NCBI GenBank assembly: GCA_977006965.1 | Contig: OZ345367.1 | Span: 310,001-374,000 of the forward strand | Length of the DNA stretch: 64,000 nucleotides | Source: Phymatolithon calcareum | Taxonomy: Eukaryota > Rhodophyta > Florideophyceae > Hapalidiales | Reading direction: 5' to 3' | In this document: one piece after another, positions 20,171 through 31,004 of the stretch | Layout of the letters: each line of letters starts with the position of its first letter | Numbering within the stretch: position 1 is the stretch's first letter | The notes under the pieces: generated by a model | What the model saw: only the letters and a program-made list of their open reading frames with translations | Told to the model about the DNA's origin: nothing | The model's database searches: none | Program-made: the position numbers and the translations under genes

Positions 20171-20920
20171 ATTTGCTTTCGAAGAATAATTGTTCAAAGC
20201 AGTTAGGATTTTTGAGGAAAAGGGATCAGCAATCCTTCTTTGATTTAGGAGTGACGAATAACGGTTGAAGTGATGGTACTTTGCAGGAAACATTAGGATG
20301 CGCAGCTACTATCTTGGTCGGGGAATTTGTGACCACATTATCATGACGTCCATTCGTTGGGAATGATGTCTAATAATTTGTGCCTGTGCGGCAAAATGCC
20401 TTTTGCTCTTATTTTAAAGCGCGTGGAACGAATAAATCATCTACAGCGCTCTTTGGGGCAAACATCTGTGAAGCAAGGCAGAGGACATATTCCGGTGTCA
20501 TGATTGAAGAAACATGTTCGGGCCCATGAAGCAGAGAAACGCATGTCTCAGCAACTCAAGTACTGACTCCACAATGAAAATGACTTCCACATGATGAGAC
20601 TAATATGAACCGTCCACATTTTATTCTAGAATTCACTCGGCCTTGGGCTACAAAGTTTTTAGGAGGAATTAGAGAACAGGATAAAAAAGGGGTGGTGCCT
20701 TGTTGCTCTAGTGGCAATCTGCGTAAGCATCAGGATAATCTGGGATACGACGTGGCAATTGCATCTTGGGCAGCTCTCGTAAATATCTCAAAGGAAGAAT
20801 ACAATAAACGATGACGCTTGCCTCTTCTTTGGGATCTTAAGTACTCCTCATCTTGATTGCAGTTCGCCCAGCTCCCCCGTCACACAAAGAGCAAAGAATC
20901 ACATACCACACTGAACCGCG
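20171..20920. other. Array unit 3: spacer with block A3
   Basis: No gene. ATCATGACGT at 20,340-20,349 followed by CCATTCGTTGGGAATG. The A3 to S3 distance is 572 bp. Confidence 0.6.
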
Positions 20921-21337
20921 CTACTTGCGGCCCGGCGGCGAGCACGGCATAAAAGGAAACAACCCCTCCGTATCCTCCCTCGCGGTGGGACCCACACCAA
21001 GGCCTGCAGCAAACTTCCCCAAAACGTTATGCTCCGTAGCCCACACATGAGCATCAAGCTTGTAGAGCCCGGAAAGTGGAAGCGGCGCGCGACTGGGCGT
21101 CCAGGCAACAGCTCCAGGGATCGGGATCCCATAGCCTCCCTGTCCATGCGCCGGACCCTGATTCATGATCGGCTGACCCACGGCCACGGGAGGCATTACT
21201 TGAGGAGCCTGCATATGGGGCGGAAGCTCGGGTGCCACGAGGACGTGCGGAGTACGGATGATGCGGGAGGCGTCGGACATGAGCATCGACCCCGTATTGG
21301 TGGGCGCCGGAGGGGTGGATGCGATCAACTGGGCCAT
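20921..21337 (-). CDS. RTP-SPPGRK family protein S3
   Basis: 138 residues from ATG (21,335-21,337); no ATG lies further upstream in frame before a stop. Motifs: SMLMSDASRIIRTPHV, LPPHMQAP, QPIMN, GYGIPIPGAVA, LPLSGLYKLDAHVW, ATEHNVLGKFAAGLGVGP, PCSPPGRK directly before the stop. Closest to S1 and to the C-terminal part of S6. All conserved positions are present. Confidence 0.72.
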   Translation of the reverse strand: MAQLIASTPPAPTNTGSMLMSDASRIIRTPHVLVAPELPPHMQAPQVMPPVAVGQPIMNQGPAHGQGGYGIPIPGAVAWTPSRAPLPLSGLYKLDAHVWATEHNVLGKFAAGLGVGPTAREDTEGLFPFMPCSPPGRK

Positions 21338-21640
21338 TGCAGCAGAATCGGTTACGATGGTCGTCCGATGTGTTGAAGATGGCGCTTATGTAGGCGATAG
21401 AGTCGCGACTTTGCGGATTATAAGTGCACATATTATGCGCACTGAGGTCCACGGGGCAGGTCATGCGAGTGAGCGAAATGATTGGGCGACTCGGCTCGTG
21501 TGATAGTGAGCTGTCGCATTCGGCACAGATCATGGCGGACGGAACAGCACATCATCATAGGGGAGACGACCATTTCGAAAATCTTTGTTTTCGTGTTCGA
21601 GAGCTACGCTGCTCGGCGAGCTGTAAAGTATAAACCAAAG
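21338..21640 (-). promoter_or_regulatory. Conserved upstream region of S3
   Basis: Sense-strand GCTCACTATCACAC at 21,498-21,511 (one mismatch to the S1/S2/S4 element), 161 bp before the ATG. A CGCCCAATC (CCAAT-like) lies just downstream of it on the sense strand. Confidence 0.45.
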
Positions 21641-22284
21641 TGGATTTGCTCCAATGGGATTTCACGATTTTCGAAACGCTCATGTTTTGGAAAAAAATTA
21701 CGCTCCTATCGCAGGAACTGACTCCCATTCCACTTTCGGTTTTGTTGGCAAGTAGAAGTAAATTCAAAAATAGTTCTCCGTCAATCGTCCACGTAACTCA
21801 GTCACGGATTCCACTGTTTTCAGTAGAATGTTGACAAAAAGACGTTTCCTTCTGGGTTAAACTGGATCCGCTCCACCTGTGGCACGTTCCTACGTGATAC
21901 GGGAAGGAACATGCGGTCGCTGGTGAGAGTCCTGTCGTAAGCAGAAATGGAATTGCGCTCCTCCATGGACACGAAGATTCCACCGTTTAGTGAAATGCCG
22001 CGATATTCATGGGAAGCAGCTGCAAGAGTGCCCGGCATCAGATCGAGTTCGTGGACATCTTGACGACCCCTTGGCGTTGAATAACCCTAAGGTCGCTCAG
22101 AAATCCTGTGCTAAGGAAAGACAGAAGAAAAACACATATGGCGCCTCATTTTCTGCCTCTGTACTGTGCCGTACCTCACATCAGAGCTCATTCAGAACTG
22201 GCAACCCCGTCTCTGTGCCGCGCTGTTTAATACGCGAAAAGGTTGGATAAGCAAACTGGTGAGCATGGTTTTCACGCCGAAGAA
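21641..22284. other. Array spacer, no gene seen
   Basis: Contains the TTGTTGGCAAGTAGA landmark (about 21,743) shared with the far upstream regions of S2, S4 and S5. No coding sequence is supported. Confidence 0.4.
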
Positions 22285-22407
22285 ATTAATATTTTGCCTT
22301 ACGATAGGTGCCGGCAATTGTGGATCTTTGGCCACCGGACGATGGCATCTTGGGCAGTCGTCTTGAGATTGGCGCGAAATGAATGGGCACTCTGTGAATG
22401 CTAACGC

Positions 22408-22709
22408 CTAGAAGCAGAAAAGGCGCTAGATGAGCTCTTACTATTTAGCAAGACACTCATAGAACGCATGGAGAACGAAGAAGGCCTGTATTGATTCGTA
22501 TAAGGCAAGGCAAAAAACGGTCCTGTCCAAGCACCAGCAATCCTGTAGAGGACTGAGATAGGATTACTTTGAATCCTGAGTTTTCCCGTCTACCATTCTA
22601 GTGGGCGTTTCGTGAGCTGCACAAAGGTAGGTAGCATCAGAGGAAGCCTCACCCATATGTTCGGAAGTCTGTGGAGCTTTTAAATAAACTTGAATAAAAA
22701 ATAAAAAAC
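22408..22709 (+). mobile_element. LINE-A copy, 5'-truncated, poly(A)-tailed
   Basis: Starts within the short coding module (AEKALDELLLFSKTLIERM, stop at about 22,494) and continues through the 3' UTR to AATAAACTTGAATAAAAAATAAAAAA. By eye about 96% identical to the copy at 29.74 kb, so both are recent. No clean target duplication was found. Confidence 0.8.
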
Positions 22710-23264
22710 TATGGGCTAGCAAGCAATACTTCTATTTTTACCTCTACTTAGCTTACGGCAGGACGTGAATCCAGCTAGTTAATTGTAAGCACTCTTCTTC
22801 TCTGCCTGCCGCTCGTCTTTAGATGATTCCATTCGAAGCAACTTGGACATTATAGCGTACCAACCTCGTTGGATGATTCCCCGGATCACTTGCGGCGGAC
22901 AAAAAGACTTCTTTAACAGGAAGCAGGCGCACTGGCAGGAGCAACGCAGAAGCCTTCGTGACACCTATGAGAGGATACGTTGCGCGGAGCAAACAGCCGA
23001 GGAGCGAGCACGTCGGCGGAAGTGGAGAAGACGTGCAACACCGAGCAAGAAGTCGGTTTCCAGAGAATACCTAAAACACCAGCGGTATGCCGCTGCCGGC
23101 AGAGCGTCTATAGAGACGATGTCAACGCCCTTAATCAATAGGGACTTACGCGAGTACCGCGCCACGTGCCAGGCGCGGTTACGACATGCTATCGGATCAG
23201 CTGTCAAACGAGCTCGGTGCACTGATCACCGAGCTTCAAAATGTGGCGTAATGAACACACAATG
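22710..23264 (+). other. Arginine-rich open frame of unknown origin
   Basis: A frame from about 22,843 (TTG; no early ATG) to 23,265 encodes about 140 residues rich in R, A and E (AEQTAEERARRRKWRRR). It sits between two LINE-A 3' ends and may be the body of the second one, or separate inserted DNA. No family assigned. Confidence 0.25.
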
Positions 23265-23471
23265 ACGCCTCGATACCGGGGGTCGTCTACGGCGAACAAT
23301 ACAGGAGTTCTGCAAATTAGATGGGAAATCTGAGATCCTAAGTTTTTCCGCCCGCCGCTCTGGCGGTGCGTTTTTGTAAGCTACACAAAGGTAGGTAGCT
23401 ACTGAGGAAGCCTTGCCCATATCTTCGGAAGTCTGTGGGGCTTTTAAATAAACTTTGCTCAAAAAAACCTT
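23265..23471 (+). mobile_element. LINE-A 3' end, diverged copy
   Basis: Only the 3' UTR is recognisable: GCTACACAAAGGTAGGTAGC, then GAGGAAGCCTTGCCCATATC, then GGGGCTTTTAAATAAAC and an A-run. The right junction runs directly into the HA relic. Confidence 0.7.
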
Positions 23472-23560
23472 GCGACAGACAGAATCAGTGCGAATGCGAC
23501 AGAGGCAGGGCAATCTTACCAATTAAGTATTTTCGTGAGCTTCGAGATATTAGAAACATC

Positions 23561-24832
23561 CTCAGTACTTACCACTGACGATTCCTTTAGAACCGCAGTT
23601 TGGGGACACTCAGAATTTTTCTCGAGAAGGAGCTATGTGCCCCGTCGTACTTCGAGGATGACGAAGAAACGGATCGCGGGCACAAGAGTCCAGACAACTT
23701 GCGCATGAAGCGGTACCGTCTTAGCGGGCAATGAGAATTGCCGAGGTGAAAATGGATTTTGGATTGCAGCGACAGGATTTCTCGAAAAGTGTTTTGGAAT
23801 TAAGAAGTGTGTATGCAGTATCTGGATGTACGCCAGCGCTGACAAAGCAATACGTCGTGAAGAGTCCAGTTCTATAGCTGGACAAAGCAGCATGTTGGGA
23901 GCACGTTTGTAAGGCTGCAAGCACTCTAACTCCAGTGGGATACTCCTCATTATTCATCAATCTGAAAACAGCGGTCTTCACCATTATACACAGAGAACAA
24001 AGTGCCAACACGACTATTGCATCAACTTCAATGTTTCACCCTAAGTGAGCGCTTACAGCACGCATGGAAGGTCAATGACCATTTTAACAAGAAAATCGGT
24101 TGCCACGAGAGGAGTGCTTGAAAAGCTGGACCGGCGCAGTATCGATCGAGTTACCGTAAGTTCGTAGCCAACCTTTAGCGAAGACCTCGAACAGTTGGGA
24201 CCTTCTTATGCGATACGAAGAGTCATCCTGTTCGGTAAAAGTCAGATGCACGTCGCCATTCGGCACAATGGACGGACTCAGGGAGTGCACTAGAAAGCAA
24301 TGTGTCCGATTTCAACTATTGCCCGGGCGCCATTCAGTTTTCTACAATAGAAGGTTACACCTCATTATCAGTGTGGCTCGTTGGGAACGGTTACAAATAA
24401 TTTGCGTTTCTCATGCAGAACCCCATTGTTCATCTTTTGGAAAGGTTGTCGAACGAATGAATCATCGAACACGCTCTATGGGTAATCTTTGATTAAGAAT
24501 GTAGAAGAGGTTTTTGCCAATGACAAGTAGCAGGAAAAATATTAGAGCCCATGAAGAAGAGAAATGTATACCCTATCAGCTCTACTACTGACTCGACCAT
24601 GGAAAGAGATGCACACGGTGCGAAAACAATTTGAAGTCCAAAATTTACTTCAGAACTCAATAAGCCTTGTCATTGTACTATAGAGTAAGAGAAACGAGGA
24701 CAGGATACAATGCTTCAACTTAAGCAGCTGTTCGAGGCATACCAAATCCTCAAAAAAGCAACCGTGCTTACGCCCCTGAACTCTAGTGTAAGTCTCTCAG
24801 TTCTTGTCTATACGTTCAGTCGCTCTTCAAAC
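23561..24832. other. Array unit 4: spacer with degenerate block A4
   Basis: No gene. Block A4 at about 24,315-24,490 keeps CCATTCAGTTTTCTAC and the TTGGGAACGG after the position of ATCATGACGT, which here reads ATTATCAGTGTGG. Confidence 0.5.
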
Positions 24833-25279
24833 TCAGCCACGGTTCTTGCGACCCGGCGGCGAACAAGATGTAAACGGAAACGCTCCCTCCCAATCCGGTT
24901 TCGCAGTGGGACCCACTCCGAGACCTGTAACGAATTTTCCAAGCACCTTATGTTCCGTACTCCACACATGACCATCAGGCTTGTAGAGGTCCGAAACCGG
25001 CAGCGGATCGCGACGCGGTACAGGGGCAACTGCTCCAGGGATCGGAATCCCAACTATGCCCTGTTCATGCACCGCATTTTGATTCATAATCGGTTCTCCC
25101 ATGACCACAGCATAAATCGGATGAGGAGCATGCATGTGGGGCTGAAGCACGGGTGTCGGAAGAACGTGTGGAGTACGAAGAATACGGACGACGTCGGACG
25201 TGAGCATGGTACTGCCGGGGACGGGAGGGATGGATGTGGTCAACCCCGCCATGACGGCGGAAAGAGTTACGTCATCCAT
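24833..25279 (-). CDS. RTP-SPPGRK family protein S4 (near-duplicate of S2)
   Basis: 148 residues from ATG (25,277-25,279); the frame also extends to an upstream TTG. It differs from S2 at the RTP motif (RILRTP here, RILLTP in S2), at GHVW versus GHAW, and at GKFVTG versus GKFATG. S4 keeps the family consensus at the first two of these sites, so the S2 changes are probably derived. Shares about 870 bp with the S2 locus with roughly a dozen differences. Confidence 0.72.
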   Translation of the reverse strand: MDDVTLSAVMAGLTTSIPPVPGSTMLTSDVVRILRTPHVLPTPVLQPHMHAPHPIYAVVMGEPIMNQNAVHEQGIVGIPIPGAVAPVPRRDPLPVSDLYKPDGHVWSTEHKVLGKFVTGLGVGPTAKPDWEGAFPFTSCSPPGRKNRG

Positions 25280-25710
25280 GTTGGTGGAGTAGGAGTGCAA
25301 GGGGGTTCGATAATAGACTGCTGTTGTGCGCTCGGTAGAGTTGCGACGCGTCGGATTCTGTGTGCACTTAGGTGGACGAGGCAAGTGGTGGAGGTGGAGG
25401 AAATGGTTGGGCGGCGACGTACGTGTGATAATGAGCTATCGAGTGCGACGGGAATGTTGGTGGACGGAACGGAAAGTGATTGTGGAGGGCCGGCAACTTC
25501 AAAAGTATGGACCCTCATATACATGGTGAGCGCAAGATCTCGGGCTATGCTGCTCGGCGACTGTAAAGATGAAAGTGGAAAATTGTCGGTTAATTATCCA
25601 ATGAAATTCGGGGATTGTTGAAACGAGACAAGCTGTGGGACAGAATTCCACTTGTGGAACTGAAGGGCCGTTCCATTTTTGAAGTTTGTTGGCAAGCAGA
25701 CATATATTCA
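25280..25710 (-). promoter_or_regulatory. Conserved upstream region of S4
   Basis: Sense-strand GCTCATTATCACAC at 25,423-25,436, 144 bp before the ATG, as in S2. Near-identity to the S2 flank ends at about 25,710 in GGCAAGCAGA. Confidence 0.5.
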
Positions 25711-25989
25711 AAAAAGGGTTTCCATTTGCTGTGCCCCCGAACTCAAAAATCAATTCTGTGGATACAGGCGAGCTGCGATGAAGGCGGAGCGGCGTCGTAA
25801 ACCGCATGATCTTTACAGTTCGAAACATAGGATTCCAAGGCTGATATGTACAGTATCTCATTTTCTGTATCGTTTCAGTGATCTTGTGCACATCAGAGCT
25901 CATTCACAACTGACGACGCCGTTTTGGGCCCATGTTGCGCAATACTGGAAAAGTCATCACGACTACACAGGTGAATCTCATCATCATTT

Positions 25990-26170
25990 TGGGGGGACAA
26001 CAGGTGTCGACGATTGCGATGAATTGCAACTTGTGGTTGCAGGCCGTTGCTTTCTGTGGCAGCCATCTCAATAAGCTTCGCATTCCAAGTATCGCGCGAT
26101 GGACAGACTCAGTGCAAATGCCATGGAGACAGGTCTTATTCCCAACAAGGTAATTCCGTAAACTGCGAAA
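25990..26170 (+). pseudogene. HA-domain gene relic, array unit 5
   Basis: ATCGCGCGATGGACAGACTC (26,088 on) still encodes ARWTDSV of the third HA repeat, followed by WRQ and a degraded KLP. Upstream, AGGTGTCGACGATTGCGATG resembles the parent RRRLEG region. Frames are broken. Confidence 0.6.
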
Positions 26171-27348
26171 CACTGGATCGATCCTCAGTATCCATCTCCT
26201 CATATTTCTCTAAAACCGCATTTTCGAAACACTCAGCTTTTCCGCAAGACCGCACTACTATCCTTCTTTCGCGGAGGACTGACAAATGAACGCGCGATGA
26301 GTGCTACTGTGTAGACGACATGCATAATCGATGTTAGTGTGTTCGCGGACGAAATTTGCAAGCTGGAATATGTTTTCGACGGCAGCGAAAGACGTTTACG
26401 ACATCGCTTAGAAGTTGTACAAAGGGCTATATAGAAATTGGAGGCATTCAATTGCCGAAAGCGGATGATCTGGATTAACCAATGTGTGCTCTCTGCAACA
26501 AATCAGAATATTACTAGGCCATTTGAAATTCAGCAAGAGCTCAAACTCCAATACGATCCTACAGATCAGCCGTCAAGCCCAGATGTTTCGTACTGATTGC
26601 TCGTGCGGGACTCGTCCACATTGCAAGCAGAATATGTAATACTGTGACCAGCAATGTGCTTGGGAGACTCGATCGGCGCAGGACAGATTGTACCACTGCA
26701 CTATTAGGGATAAATCTTGAGCGGCGATCTAGAATATTCGCCAGGAAAAGTCATGCCGTCGCGTAAAAAATCAAATGCACATCGGCTCTCGGTGCTATCG
26801 ACAGACCCAGCAAGCGTTTGCGAAAATAGTACTTCTCAGACGCGTTTTCGAGTTCAACTATCGACCGATCACCATTCGGTTTTCTGGAGAAAGAATTTCA
26901 TCATCATGACGTCCATTCCTTGGAAATGATTCCAAATAGTATACCCTCATAGTGCAGGAAGCTATTGTTGTCCTTTTTGAAATGTTGCGGAATGAGTGAA
27001 TCATATAAAGCACTCCTTCGGCATGGCTTGATGGAGCAAAACAAAAATTTTGGATCCCGTGAAGCTGAAGAAGTTATTAGCCAACTATCTATCTTGCACA
27101 ATTCACTTCAGAATTTCGTAAGTGCTGTAGCTAGACTAAGTATTGAAATAGACAAGAATGTCCCAAAAAGGTTGGAGTACCAGAGTTCGTTAGGATTTTT
27201 GAACATCTGTCCAAGACATTCCAAACTCGGAAAAACAACTAACGAAGGAACTGCTCCTTGTTTGTCACATATTTGTCACATATTCCAATCTCGCTTGCTG
27301 CCCGGTTACCCCCTGCACGTTGAGCATTGAATCGCATAACGAACTTAA
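26171..27348. other. Array unit 5: spacer with block A5
   Basis: No gene. ATCATGACGT at 26,903-26,912 followed by CCATTCCTTGGAAATG. The distance to the S5 relic is 437 bp. Confidence 0.6.
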
Positions 27349-27735
27349 TCACTGTACGTGCAGGCCGACGGCACGCACGGCGTAAAGGGAAGCACTCCCG
27401 CCGTTCCCCAGGGGACCCACACCAATACCTGCAGTAAACTTTTCAATAGCATTATGCTCCATAGACCACACATGAGCATCAAGCTCGTAGAGGCCGGGTA
27501 GCGGAACCGGGAGGCACTTTCGACGGAGCGTCCGGGAAACTGCAACAGGTACCGGAATGCCAATAACGCTCCACTCATGCACCGCATCCCGATTTACGAT
27601 CGGCTCCCCGATGGCCGCAGCAGGAATCGGGTGAGGAACCTGCACTTGGGGCTGGAGAAACGGTGTCGGCAGGACGTGTGGATTTCAAACCATGCGGGCG
27701 GTCTTGGACATGAGAATCGAGCCTGTGCTTGTGGA
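27349..27735 (-). pseudogene. RTP-SPPGRK family relic S5
   Basis: The N-terminal part reads LIAST...ILMSKTARMV and meets a TGA where the family has the R of RTP, then NPHVLPTP and EPIVN follow in frame. GIPVPVAV, LPGLYELDAHVW and EHNAIEKFTAGIGVGP are recognisable. A frameshift after GVGP moves the C-terminal LPFTPC to another frame, and the SPPGRK end is destroyed. Two independent breaks make it a pseudogene. Confidence 0.72.
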
Positions 27736-28300
27736 TGCGATCAATTAAGACATTAAGGCAGGATCGGCTGGGTTGCTATCTTGGCCGGCTAGGAACGTAT
27801 GGGTGTTGGATTGTGGACTGCTCTTGTGTGCTCGATAAAGCTGCAACTTAGCGGAATATGTGCACACATAGGTCGATGGAGCAGGTCGTGGGGGTGGAAG
27901 AAATGGTTGGGCGACTCGACGACTGTCATAATAATCAGCCGTATCCCTCTGGAATCTTGGTGGGCGGAACGGCATATGATCGTGGAGGGGCAGACCATTT
28001 GGAAAGTGCGAGCTGTCATCAACAAGATGAGCACATGATCTCGGGCTACGCTGCTAGGCGAACTTTAAAGTGAAGATCGAATTGAAATTTCTAGGTTAAT
28101 TATACCCAACGTAATTTGCGGATTGTCGAAAGGACACAAGTCTTGGGACAGAATGACGTTCCACTTGTTGGAACTGAAGGGCCCTTCCACTTTTGAATTT
28201 TGTTTGGCAAGTAGACGGAAATGCAAAAATGGTTATCCGTAGTTGCGGCCCCCGAAACTCTAAATAAAGTTGAAATTTCTCCCAATCAACTGAGTCTCCT
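27736..28300 (-). promoter_or_regulatory. Degraded upstream region of S5
   Basis: Contains GCTGATTATTATGACAG on the sense strand (27,923-27,939), a decayed form of GCTCATTATCACAC. Also present are GGGACAGAATG at about 28,145 and the GGAACTGAAGGGCC / TTGGCAAGTAGA landmarks shared with S2, S3 and S4. Confidence 0.4.
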
Positions 28301-28410
28301 CTGTAAAATCTGGGATACACTTGACTCATTTCTCTCTCCTTATTTCCCCGATCGAGGCAAACTAATGTTATGCTCAAAATCTCCAGGGAACTCAGAAAAT
28401 GGTATACGGT

Positions 28411-28457
28411 CGCGGCTTGTTGCAGCATCGATGTATAGTATGCTGCAACAAGTCGCG
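28411..28457. repeat. 18-bp inverted repeat (hairpin)
   Basis: Arms 28,411-28,428 and 28,440-28,457 (core CTTGTTGCAGCAT / ATGCTGCAACAAG) pair with one mismatch that would be G-U in RNA. The loop is 11 nt. Confidence 0.8.
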
Positions 28458-28714
28458 GCAAGTATCTCATTTTCTGCACCATTTCTGTCCCCACGTTCAC
28501 ATTACGTTCATTCATAATCGACAATTCCGTCTCCGCTCCATGCTATTAACACAGTGTAGCGTCAGGCTCGAAAGAAACCGACGCCAGATGGGAGAGAAAG
28601 AGCCCAAGAGAGGAGAGAGAAGAAAAGAGCGGGAGAGACTAGACACAAAGAGGACGAAAGAAAGACAAACCAACAAAACCCCCCCAATAGATATTAGAAG
28701 CCAGTCATTGTAAG

Positions 28715-28990
28715 CATGTAGACGTCGGCGTCGTCCTCCGGTGGCGACTTTGGCTTGGCCGTTGACCTTGAGACAGGCGCGCGAAAAGGGGAAAAGGGAC
28801 CTTGAGCGCGAATAGCACAGAACTGGCTTGTGCGGCGAAACGGTTGCGGTCAAGAGCTGGGACGACGTCCCGGCGGAGACCCTGGCTTGGCCGCCGACCT
28901 TGAGATGAACGCACGAGAAAGGGAAAAGGGGAGCTTTTACGCGATTGTCTCCGTGCTGGCTTGCTCGGCGAAGGTTGCGAACAATAAGGG
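28715..28990. repeat. ~132-bp tandem duplication in a GC-rich island
   Basis: CTTGGCCG(T/C)(T/C)GACCTTGAGA occurs at about 28,754 and 28,886, and the surrounding ~130 bp align. An AG-rich stretch (28,580-28,670, GGAGAGAGAAGAAAAGAG) precedes it. No gene is supported. Confidence 0.6.
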
Positions 28991-29369
28991 TTGGAAGAAC
29001 TACGACTCCGCGCGATCGAAGGGACGTGCAGGCGAAGTTGAGCTTGCTACGATTCGAGCATTCGAGCCGAAATCCAGAGAACTCTCCACCTTCCTTTACT
29101 CAGAGGAAGGAACTAACTGCCTTATGTACTACAACCTACGCAAAATACAGCGATGCAGCGCATAGACGCACGAGAGACACGTGCCCATATGGCCCATCAG
29201 ATCACCTACTACGAGCAGCATGACTATCGCGATCCAAGTTGTGCAGCGTACAGTCGCGAGAGGAAAAAGCGACCGCGTTGGGACAGCGACATAACAGCGG
29301 GCGCGACACATAGAAACATCGCGACGACTGCACCGATGAGCTTGACCGTGAAGCAGCGTCATCTTTAAA

Positions 29370-30300
29370 GCGTGAGCGAATAATCTTTTTGCCGGACGAT
29401 AGGTGCCTCAATAGGAAGCATTTGGATTCTCGCGCTCGCCCGACTATGACTTCTTACGCATCCAGCTCAAACAGCTTTGTGTATGAGCCATACGCAGGAC
29501 CACTCTCGCATTCCTCGCTCATGGGATGAAGACCCAGGTCTTTCGCCATGGAAAGGCGCGGTGCCATTGAGATGTAAGTAGGGCGAATTCCAGCACGGTA
29601 ATTCCGTGAACCACAAGATGTTAGATAAATCTTCAGTGTCGATCAGAGGAAATTCTTTCTCTACTGCAGAACATGCTAACTAAAGTTAGTGCCTGGTGGG
29701 GTTCTTGGGAAGCACCAGAGCGACAGTACAAACGGTGTGTGAGTTCCCCAAGGTGAAGCACAGACAACTCGAACTGCAGTATGCCTGCGGAAGATTCCTA
29801 CAGGTGTCAACAACAAGTATGGCCGAAGAATTCGGCACAAGAGCCAGAGAGCATATGGAGACCCTTGAAAGCACGCTAGCAGGGTACGACCTAGAAGGAG
29901 AAAAACGACTAGAAGCAGAAAAGGCGCTAGATGAGCTCTTACTATTTAGCAAGACACTCATAGAACGCATGGAGAACGAAGAAGGCCTGTATTGATTCGT
30001 ATAAGGCAAGGCAAAAAGCGGTCGAGTCCAAGCACCAGCAATCCTGTAGAGGACTGAGATAGGATTACTTTGAATCCTGAGTTTCCCCGTCCGCGATTCT
30101 AGTGGGCGTTTCGTGAGCTGCACAAAGGTAGGTAGCATCAGAGGAAGCCTCGCCGATATGTTCGGAAGTCTGTGGGGCTTTTAAATAAACTTGAATAAAA
30201 AAGTACAAACGGTGTGAGGATGCAACGTTGCGCCTGCAAGAATGCGGATTTACGAGCTGGGAATGGATTTCCGGTCCAGCAAGGGGGTTTTTCATAATTG
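29370..30300 (+). pseudogene. HA-domain gene relic, array unit 6, split by a LINE
   Basis: 29,370-29,625 aligns with the parent from about 12,650: TTTTTGCCGGACGATAGG, CAGCTCAAACAGCTTTG, ATTCCTCGCTCATGG, GAAGACCCAGGTCTTTCGCC. After the LINE-A insertion, 30,217-30,300 resumes with ATTTACGAGCTGGGAATGGA, matching the parent LYELGVDW. Stops and indels abolish coding. Confidence 0.72.
29740..30202 (+). mobile_element. LINE-A copy with 14-bp target duplication
   Basis: 463 bp between perfect direct repeats GTACAAACGGTGTG at 29,726-29,739 and 30,203-30,216. It opens with TTCCCCAAGGTGAAGCAC and carries a coding module whose first ATG at 29,819 would give 58 residues (MAEEFGTRAREHME ... AEKALDELLLFS ... 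EEGLY, stop 29,993-29,995). A ~200-bp 3' UTR then has a GAGGAAGCC / GGGGCTTTTAAATAAAC hairpin-like end and an A tail. It landed inside an HA relic. Confidence 0.88.
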
Positions 30301-31004
30301 TTTTTGAAATTGAAATGTGTACTCATCCATTCGATGCTTTCAAGTGCTGGAAGAAGATGAACAATGTGTCCAGCAGAGTCCAGGTGTAGGACACAGCAGC
30401 TTAGCGGCAGAAACTTCTGAAAGCTGCAAATGAGCGAGCACAAGTTTTATCTTCCAGAACCTTTCAGAAGCTGAAAGAGGAGTAATGATCGCCCGCTGAA
30501 AAAGAAGCTAGGAGTCTCCAGAATTGTACAAAAAATATGGAGCACTTTGAATATCTTTGTCCTCACAATCAATGCCTCAAATCTCCCCTTTCGTCACTAA
30601 TGAGCGCCTGCAATACGCAGAGGAAGTCTAGTCCAATATCAACGAGGAAAACAGGTCGGTCCCGAAGCTCGGAGCAGTACATCAACGAAAGTTTTTTACG
30701 AAACTTGGTCGAGTCACTGGAATTCTCATGTTCAATATTGGAAGGCCATGTAGAACAATAATAATTATTAGTATTTTATAAAAATATTATTTTCATCCTA
30801 CATTAGTTTGGTAAAAATCAGATGCAAGTCCCCTACGCAGAGCCATCCAGATAGCCAAGAGTGCACTTAAAATCTTCTTGGGCCTGTTCCCAAGTTGAAC
30901 GAACGTCCGACCACCACTTGGTTTCATGCGTCAAAATTATGCACCGTATCATCATGACGTCCATCCGTGGGGAATGGTCGTAAATTAGTTGTGCATGTAG
31001 TTTT
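30301..31004. other. Array unit 6: spacer with block A6
   Basis: No gene. ATCATGACGT at 30,951-30,960 followed by CCATCCGTGGGGAATGG. The block continues on the other side of the LINE-B insertion at 31,432. Confidence 0.55.

Larger units (their letters stand above)
22285..23560 (+). pseudogene. HA-domain gene relic, array unit 4, split by retroelements
   Basis: The left piece (22,285-22,405) has TTTTGCCTTACGATAGGTGCCGG, matching the parent at about 12,658. The right piece (23,472-23,560) has GACAGAATCAGTGCG, then GAGGCAGGGCAATC and TTTTCGTGAGCTTCGAGA, matching the parent at about 12,828-12,895. About 1.07 kb of retroelement sequence separates them, while order and orientation are kept. Confidence 0.65.

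Noticed and set aside
24710-25621. 303-codon plus-strand frame covering S4 as a gene
   Set aside because: S7 and S8 conserve motifs only in the S reading frame, and the plus-strand protein of each array copy is just the complement of those motifs.
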